Assembly (NCBI GenBank): GCA_965246915.1 | Contig: CBDFGB010000016.1 | Location: forward strand, 106,473 to 170,472 | DNA from: CAVRQM01 sp965246915 | GTDB lineage: Bacteria > Pseudomonadota > Alphaproteobacteria > Acetobacterales > Acetobacteraceae | DNA: 64,000 nucleotides | Direction: 5' to 3' | Made by a program: the position numbers and the translations under genes | In this document: positions 60,801 through 64,000 of the stretch, piece after piece | Numbering within the stretch: position 1 is the stretch's first letter | How the letters are laid out: each line of letters starts with the position of its first letter | The notes under the pieces: generated by a model | What the model was told of the DNA's origin: nothing | The model's input: the letters and a program-made list of their open reading frames with translations, nothing else | Database searches by the model: none

Positions 60801-63217
60801 CGAAAGTAGCCCCCGGCCGTCCCCGCCAGGATCGTGCCCTTGTTGACGAGACTGTCTGTCGTCTGATAGCCTACCGCAATAAAGGCACCTGCGTAACCGC
60901 TGAAATTGCTGTCCTGCACGACGAGTTTCGTGCCAAGCGTCAGGATCTGACCTGACCCGTCGGCATCGTAGCCCTGAAGCCCATTGTAGTAGTTGCCGGA
61001 ATTGGAAATGGTGATCGTCGCGTTGTCGAGGGTCGTGGTTCCCACCACGAAGACGTTGCTGAAGGCACCGATGGTGAGCACGCCGGTGCCCGTTCCAGAC
61101 GTTCCGGTCAGCACGATCCCGTCGGCGATGGTGACCGACGAACTGCTGGTGGAAACATCCAGAGTGCCACGATAGGTCACGCCGTCCAATGTGCCGCTAA
61201 GAAAGCTGAAGCCACTGCCGGCGTCGGCGATAACCCCGCCCGTGACGGTGCCTTGCAGCCCCACGGTCCCCAGAGTGGTCCCCGCGCCCACCACCAGCGT
61301 CGTGCCGGTGTTCACGAGATTGCCGGCGATGTGGATCGTATCGCTCGACAAGGCCAGTGTCTTGAGCTTCGCCGTGGTGAACTGCCCGTAGAGGTTGACC
61401 GTCGACGCCGTGGCGGTGATCGAGCCAATACTGCCCCACGCCGTCGTGCTGTCGCTCCCGAGCTGCAACGTACCGCCATTGGTCACGGTGATCTTGCCGG
61501 TGTTCGACCAACCGGATGACAGGATCAGCATCGCGGCGCTTACGGTTATGGTTCCAGAATTACTGAACGTTGTCGCTTGAATATAGAAGCCGTCGCCATT
61601 GCTGACGCCAATCGTCCCTTGGTTGATAAAGCTGTTGCCAGCGACTTGGAAATAGCCGTTTGTGGCGGCCGCAAGGATTGTCCCCTTGTTGACGAGACTG
61701 TCCGTGGCTTGTCCGCCGGAGGCAAGATGTCCGCCGGCGTAGCCATTCGCGTCGGCAGTCACCTGCACGACGAGCTTGCTGCCGAGCGTGAGGACCTGCC
61801 CGGACGCGTCGGGATCGTAACCCGTCAAGCCGTAGTTGTAGCCATCATACTCCGACATCGTGATCGTCGCGTTGTCCAGCGTTGTCGTTCCGACGACAGT
61901 CAACTGCCCAAATGACCCGAGCGCGACGGCGCCGGCGCCTACGCCGGACGTGCCGGTGAGCGTGATGCCATGGGCTACGGTCAATGCGGAAAAGACAGCA
62001 CTCATGTCGAGCGTACCGCGATAAGTCACCCCGTCGAGCGTGCCGCCGCTGAACGCGAACGGATTTGCTCCGGGCGCGATGACGCCGCCTGTGATCGTCC
62101 CGGACTGCAGGCCATATGTGGAACCGACGCCGACCGTCAGGGTCGTTCCGGTATTGACCAGGTTGCCATAGAAGTTCACCGTGCCGCCGGACAGCACAAG
62201 CGTCTTGAGCTTGGCCGTCGTGAACTGACCATACAGATTGACCGTCGACGCCGTGGCGGAGATCGTCCCGACGCTTCCCCACGCGGTCGTCGTGTCCGTC
62301 CCGAGCTGCAACGTGCCCGCGTTGGTCACGGTGACCTTGCCGGTGTTCGACCAGCCGGCGCTCAGGATCAGGGTCGAGGCATCGACGGTGATGCTGCCGG
62401 AATTGGTCAGCGTCGTGCTCTGGATCGAGAAGTAGTTGCCGTTGCTGACGCCAATCGACCCCTGATTTATGAAGCTGTTGCCGCCGATATTGAAGTTACC
62501 GGCGGCGGCGCCGGCCAGGATGGTGCCTTTGTTGACGATGCCATCGGTCGCGTAGTTGCTGCCTCCGAGATAGCCGCCCGCATAACCGTTTGAGTCAGCG
62601 ACGTTCTGGACGACCAGCTTGCTGCCGAGCGTCAGGGTCGCTCCGGTCGCGGTCTGATCCAGAAGTTGTAGCCCGTAGCCCCCGCCGGCATAGTCGGATA
62701 TCGAGATCGTGGCGTTGTCCAGCGTCGTCGTGCCCACGACGTACAGATTGCCGTAATATCCACCGATCGTGACCGCGCCGGGTCCGGTCCCCGATGCGCC
62801 TGTCAGGGCGATCCCGTTGGTGACGTACACCTGACCCGCGGCGCTCAGGTCCAGCGTCCCGCGAACCGTCACTGCATCAAGCGTGCCGTAGCTATAGTTG
62901 ATCGTCCCGCCGGTATTAGAAATGACCGCGCCCTGAACCGTGCCGCCACTCCCCACGTTCATCGTTCCGGCGCTGATCGTCAGCGTCTTCGCGCCGGCGA
63001 ATTTCAACGTCCCGCCCACCGTCAGCGACGCTCCTGCGCTGGCCAGTTTCAGCGAATTGACCGAGAACGTGGTGCCATTCTGGACCGTGACCCCATACGT
63101 GCCCGCGATCCCGATCACAGCATCCGCCGTCGTGGCGTTCGGCGGCCCGGATGGGGTCCAGGCCCCGGCCGTCGCCCAGTCAGCGTCGGCCGCCGTCTTC
63201 CACGAATAGGTCGTCAT
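57818..63217 (-). CDS. Giant beta-helical repeat protein, 1799 residues, secretion route unknown
   Basis: An unbroken frame dominated by Gly, Thr, Ser, Ala and Val, typical of a right-handed beta-helix adhesin. The N-terminus (TYSWKTAADADWATAGAWTPSG) is a Trp-rich cap and not a signal peptide. Residues 112-1120 hold three full and one partial unit of about 283 residues. Residues 1371-1688 hold four units of about 79 residues. The end has GLALGDAITFSAE and a degenerate HFAVQADQHTIKLVG strand, which resembles caps of type I-secreted repeat proteins. About 60 further residues end in EQVFAHH. No autotransporter barrel, Cys-rich anchor or sortase motif is seen. Probably a surface or extracellular adhesin; export genes are not adjacent. 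Confidence 0.75.
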   Translation of the reverse strand: MTTYSWKTAADADWATAGAWTPSGPPNATTADAVIGIAGTYGVTVQNGTTFSVNSLKLASAGASLTVGGTLKFAGAKTLTISAGTMNVGSGGTVQGAVISNTGGTINYSYGTLDAVTVRGTLDLSAAGQVYVTNGIALTGASGTGPGAVTIGGYYGNLYVVGTTTLDNATISISDYAGGGYGLQLLDQTATGATLTLGSKLVVQNVADSNGYAGGYLGGSNYATDGIVNKGTILAGAAAGNFNIGGNSFINQGSIGVSNGNYFSIQSTTLTNSGSITVDASTLILSAGWSNTGKVTVTNAGTLQLGTDTTTAWGSVGTISATASTVNLYGQFTTAKLKTLVLSGGTVNFYGNLVNTGTTLTVGVGSTYGLQSGTITGGVIAPGANPFAFSGGTLDGVTYRGTLDMSAVFSALTVAHGITLTGTSGVGAGAVALGSFGQLTVVGTTTLDNATITMSEYDGYNYGLTGYDPDASGQVLTLGSKLVVQVTADANGYAGGHLASGGQATDSLVNKGTILAAATNGYFQVAGNSFINQGTIGVSNGDGFYIQATTFSNSGTITVSAAMLILSSGWSNTGKITVTNGGTLQLGSDSTTAWGSIGSITATASTVNLYGQFTTAKLKTLALSSDTIHIAGNLVNTGTTLVVGAGTTLGTVGLQGTVTGGVIADAGSGFSFLSGTLDGVTYRGTLDVSTSSSSVTIADGIVLTGTSGTGTGVLTIGAFSNVFVVGTTTLDNATITISNSGNYYNGLQGYDADGSGQILTLGTKLVVQDSNFSGYAGAFIAVGYQTTDSLVNKGTILAGTAGGYFRIGGNNFVNQATIATSNGDVLTVTSTTFSNTGTITGAAASVVLYAGWSNTGKIAVTGGGTLQLGSDSTTAWGTIGSISATASTVNLYGRFTTAQAKTLVLSGSTLNVGGDLVNTGTTLVVGANTSLGTVGLLSAGTITGGVITGSASGNAFTGGTLDGVTYRGILDLSATYSFVYISDGIVLTGTSGTGAGAVMLGAFAQLEVAGTTTLDNATITMSSQGNYGYGVIGYDPGGVGETLTLGSKLVVQDSNVSGYAGGYLASGGQTTDSLVNKGTILAGTSAGWFTIGGQSFSNQGTIAVSNGDSLSIYAVTFTNLATTTLSGGTYSVTGASTLDVGTDRTVSTLSANLTLSGAGSLVRSYKSSTGTYTSLESTLSSVGTSGALRILGSRGYTTTKTITDNGILQLSGGTFASAGTLTVSATGTILGAGVIKPPVASAGLLYAQGGTLTFAGAVTGAGALRADAGAVLRLNQAAPTTIAGKVTLNGVGSVIQFGTATYTALESTLTSVAAAGTLAVLGGRGFTSTNTIADSGLFNIAGGTFSIAALSVGSGGRILGSGAIANAVANSGTIESNAGLLKLSAGASGAGRLVVDAASTLELGAAATAGTILDSGVLQLDGFSVTGAASVLAGGKILGRGTVANAAANAGTIESNGGLLKLSAGASGVGALVVDAGSTLELAAATTAGTILDSGVLKLDGLSVTGAASVVSGGRVLGFGTLASAVVNAGTIESNGGLLKLAAGATGAGALLVDAGSTLELAATTTAGTITGNGVLKLDGQTYTATATTIGTTGLVQGFGTLVGAVLDNGTIDAKGGVLKISNSVSGSGALRIENASTLQLAGATSRGVTFASGAVGTLRLDAQTTFTGAIGGLALGDAITFSAETVSSAVVSGTTLTVVGSAGTTTYQVAGALSGNHFAVQADQHTIKLVGGAALQLASAAFLPMAAVAKPAQSFAAPDWIPGEGAVAAAGYTPPGLVASGLPLWHEAPRMEQVFAHH
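58154..59107 (-). repeat. Four ~237-bp coding repeats near the 3' end of the giant repeat gene
   Basis: Units of 79-80 residues start at residues 1371, 1450, 1529 and 1609, each with (A/S)GTIESN, GLLKLSAGA, VVDAGSTLEL and TILDSGVL. The first three are very similar at protein level; the last is diverged (NGTIDAK). They form a second, shorter-period section of the predicted helix. Confidence 0.88.
59858..62884 (-). repeat. Four ~850-bp coding repeats in the giant repeat gene
   Basis: Units start at 62884, 62041, 61192 and 60340 on the minus strand, each opening with TLDAV or TLDGV followed by a TYRGTLD-type strand. Lengths are 281, 283 and 284 residues, and the fourth stops after about 160. 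Shared blocks include VGTTTLDNATI, LVNKGTILA, SNTGKI, TTAWG and STVNLYG. Variation is concentrated in loops such as the Tyr/Gly-rich stretch after the DNATI strand. Confidence 0.9.
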
Positions 63218-63377
63218 CGCCCGCCCCTGCCATGCGCCCGCCGGGCGCGCCCTGTGCCCAACCGAACCGTTAACGCCACATCAATGCCGCCGCATCATCA
63301 GGATTGATGAGGCCTCCTTGCCACAGGTGCGAAACGGCGTAGGAAGGCCGGCCGAGCGCCGACATCCGGGGACCGAA

Positions 63378-64000
63378 ATGGCTGAACCGCCGATCGTGCT
63401 GGACTTGATCTACGCAACACTTGGCGATCCGACGCTCTGGCCGAACGTCGTGGCCGCTCTCGCGAGCCACGCGAGCGCCACCGCCGGGCTGGTCTTCCAG
63501 CCCTCGGCCGCCGGCCCCCGCCTGTTCGGCGCCGCCAACATTCCGCTCGCGATGCTCGACGAGTATGGCCGCCACTACCACCGCCACGACATCCTGGTGA
63601 CCAGCAGTGCCGGGCGGGAGTTGGAACTGGGTACCGGCTTGATCCGCCAGGAGGCGATCCTGCCCCGTACCACGTTCCACCGCTCGCCCTTCTACAACGA
63701 TTTCCTCGCCCCCAACGGAATCGGCGTGGTCATCAACGCCAACCTCAATCCGGCCGAGGCGCCGCCGCCGATCCTGGCGCTCTATCGCCCGCCCGGGGCC
63801 GCACCGTTCTCCGAGCGGGAAGAACGGCGGCTGGCGGCGCTGCTGCCGCATCTGCGCCGGGCGATGCGATTGTCCACCGCCGTCCGCCCGGCCGCGCCCG
63901 TCGTGTCCTGGGTGGCCGGGCTACTGGATCAAGCGCCGCACGGCATCCTGCTGCTCGACACGGGCGGGCTGGTGGCGCACGCCAACGCGGCCGGGCGGGC
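63378..64000 (+). CDS. LuxR-type regulator, N-terminal sensory part; cut by window edge
   Basis: ATG at 63378 opens a frame running off the right edge (207 codons). VLDLIYATLGDPTLWPNVVAALASH and the later LYRPPGAAPFSEREERRLAALLPHLRRAMRL (in blocks) match the sensor half of a family of helix-turn-helix regulators whose LuxR DNA-binding domain is C-terminal. A PAS-like start follows (LLDQAPHGILLLDTGGLVAHAN). The DNA-binding domain lies outside the window. It is divergent from the giant repeat gene with a 160-base spacer, so it might regulate that gene. Confidence 0.72.
   Translation, partial: MAEPPIVLDLIYATLGDPTLWPNVVAALASHASATAGLVFQPSAAGPRLFGAANIPLAMLDEYGRHYHRHDILVTSSAGRELELGTGLIRQEAILPRTTFHRSPFYNDFLAPNGIGVVINANLNPAEAPPPILALYRPPGAAPFSEREERRLAALLPHLRRAMRLSTAVRPAAPVVSWVAGLLDQAPHGILLLDTGGLVAHANAAGR

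Noticed and set aside
58154..62884. Possible CRISPR array because of regular repeats
   Set aside because: Repeat units are 237 or about 850 bp, coding and in frame, without short identical direct repeats separated by unique spacers.

Overview
The window is a high-GC stretch of an alphaproteobacterial chromosome. The gene order, the 434-residue ProS without an editing insertion, the RNase J-type nuclease, and an uninterrupted tig-clpP-clpX-lon-HU-nuoA..N-birA-coaX-rnj block all point to this class. An Acetobacterales/Rhodospirillales member is my best guess, but that is inference from family resemblance, not a computed placement. Nearly every gene lies on the minus strand. The plus-strand genes form one accessory block (10537-19251), plus a small secreted-protein gene at 50473 and a partial regulator at the right edge.

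Region 1 (1-10292, minus): envelope and translation genes in the order rpsB, tsf, pyrH, frr, uppS, cdsA, dxr, rseP, bamA, skp/ompH (cut by the left edge). Many junctions overlap (ATGA or TAGTG), so this is a translationally coupled operon for ribosome function, isoprenoid/undecaprenyl and phospholipid precursors, and outer-membrane biogenesis.

Region 2 (10537-19251, plus): an accessory block between rpsB and dnaE. It holds an aldo/keto reductase and a TetR regulator. A sigma70-like promoter follows, leading a five-gene glycan cluster: two GT-B glycosyltransferases, an FkbM methyltransferase, a sulfotransferase and a GDP-mannose 3,5-epimerase-like enzyme. A luciferase-like monooxygenase ends the block. 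The five-gene cluster is the best candidate here for an undescribed pathway. It could build a glycan containing an L-galactose- or L-gulose-type sugar that is O-methylated and sulfated.

Region 3 (19255-34788, minus): dnaE, lolD, lolC/E, proS, then an inserted CUT1 sugar ABC transporter (ATPase, two permeases, binding protein) and a small Dabb protein. A 400-bp intergenic stretch follows with a candidate small RNA carrying an anti-Shine-Dalgarno motif. After it come a DUF1467 membrane protein with a fresh 24-bp tandem duplication, RNase J, coaX and birA.

Region 4 (34785-49639, minus): the complete 14-gene complex I operon nuoABCDEFGHIJKLMN. A 90-residue pentapeptide-repeat protein is embedded between nuoF and nuoG, and two copies of a dispersed inverted repeat lie in spacers. 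tRNA-Asp, a DUF4864 protein, a small Pro-rich secreted protein and tRNA-Val lie upstream.

Region 5 (50908-57738, minus): HU, lon, clpX, clpP, tig and tRNA-Leu, the standard proteostasis cluster.

Region 6 (57818-64000): a 1799-residue beta-helical repeat protein with no recognisable signal peptide or translocator domain, and the 5' part of a LuxR-type regulator on the plus strand.

No CRISPR array, rRNA, transposase or prophage gene was seen.
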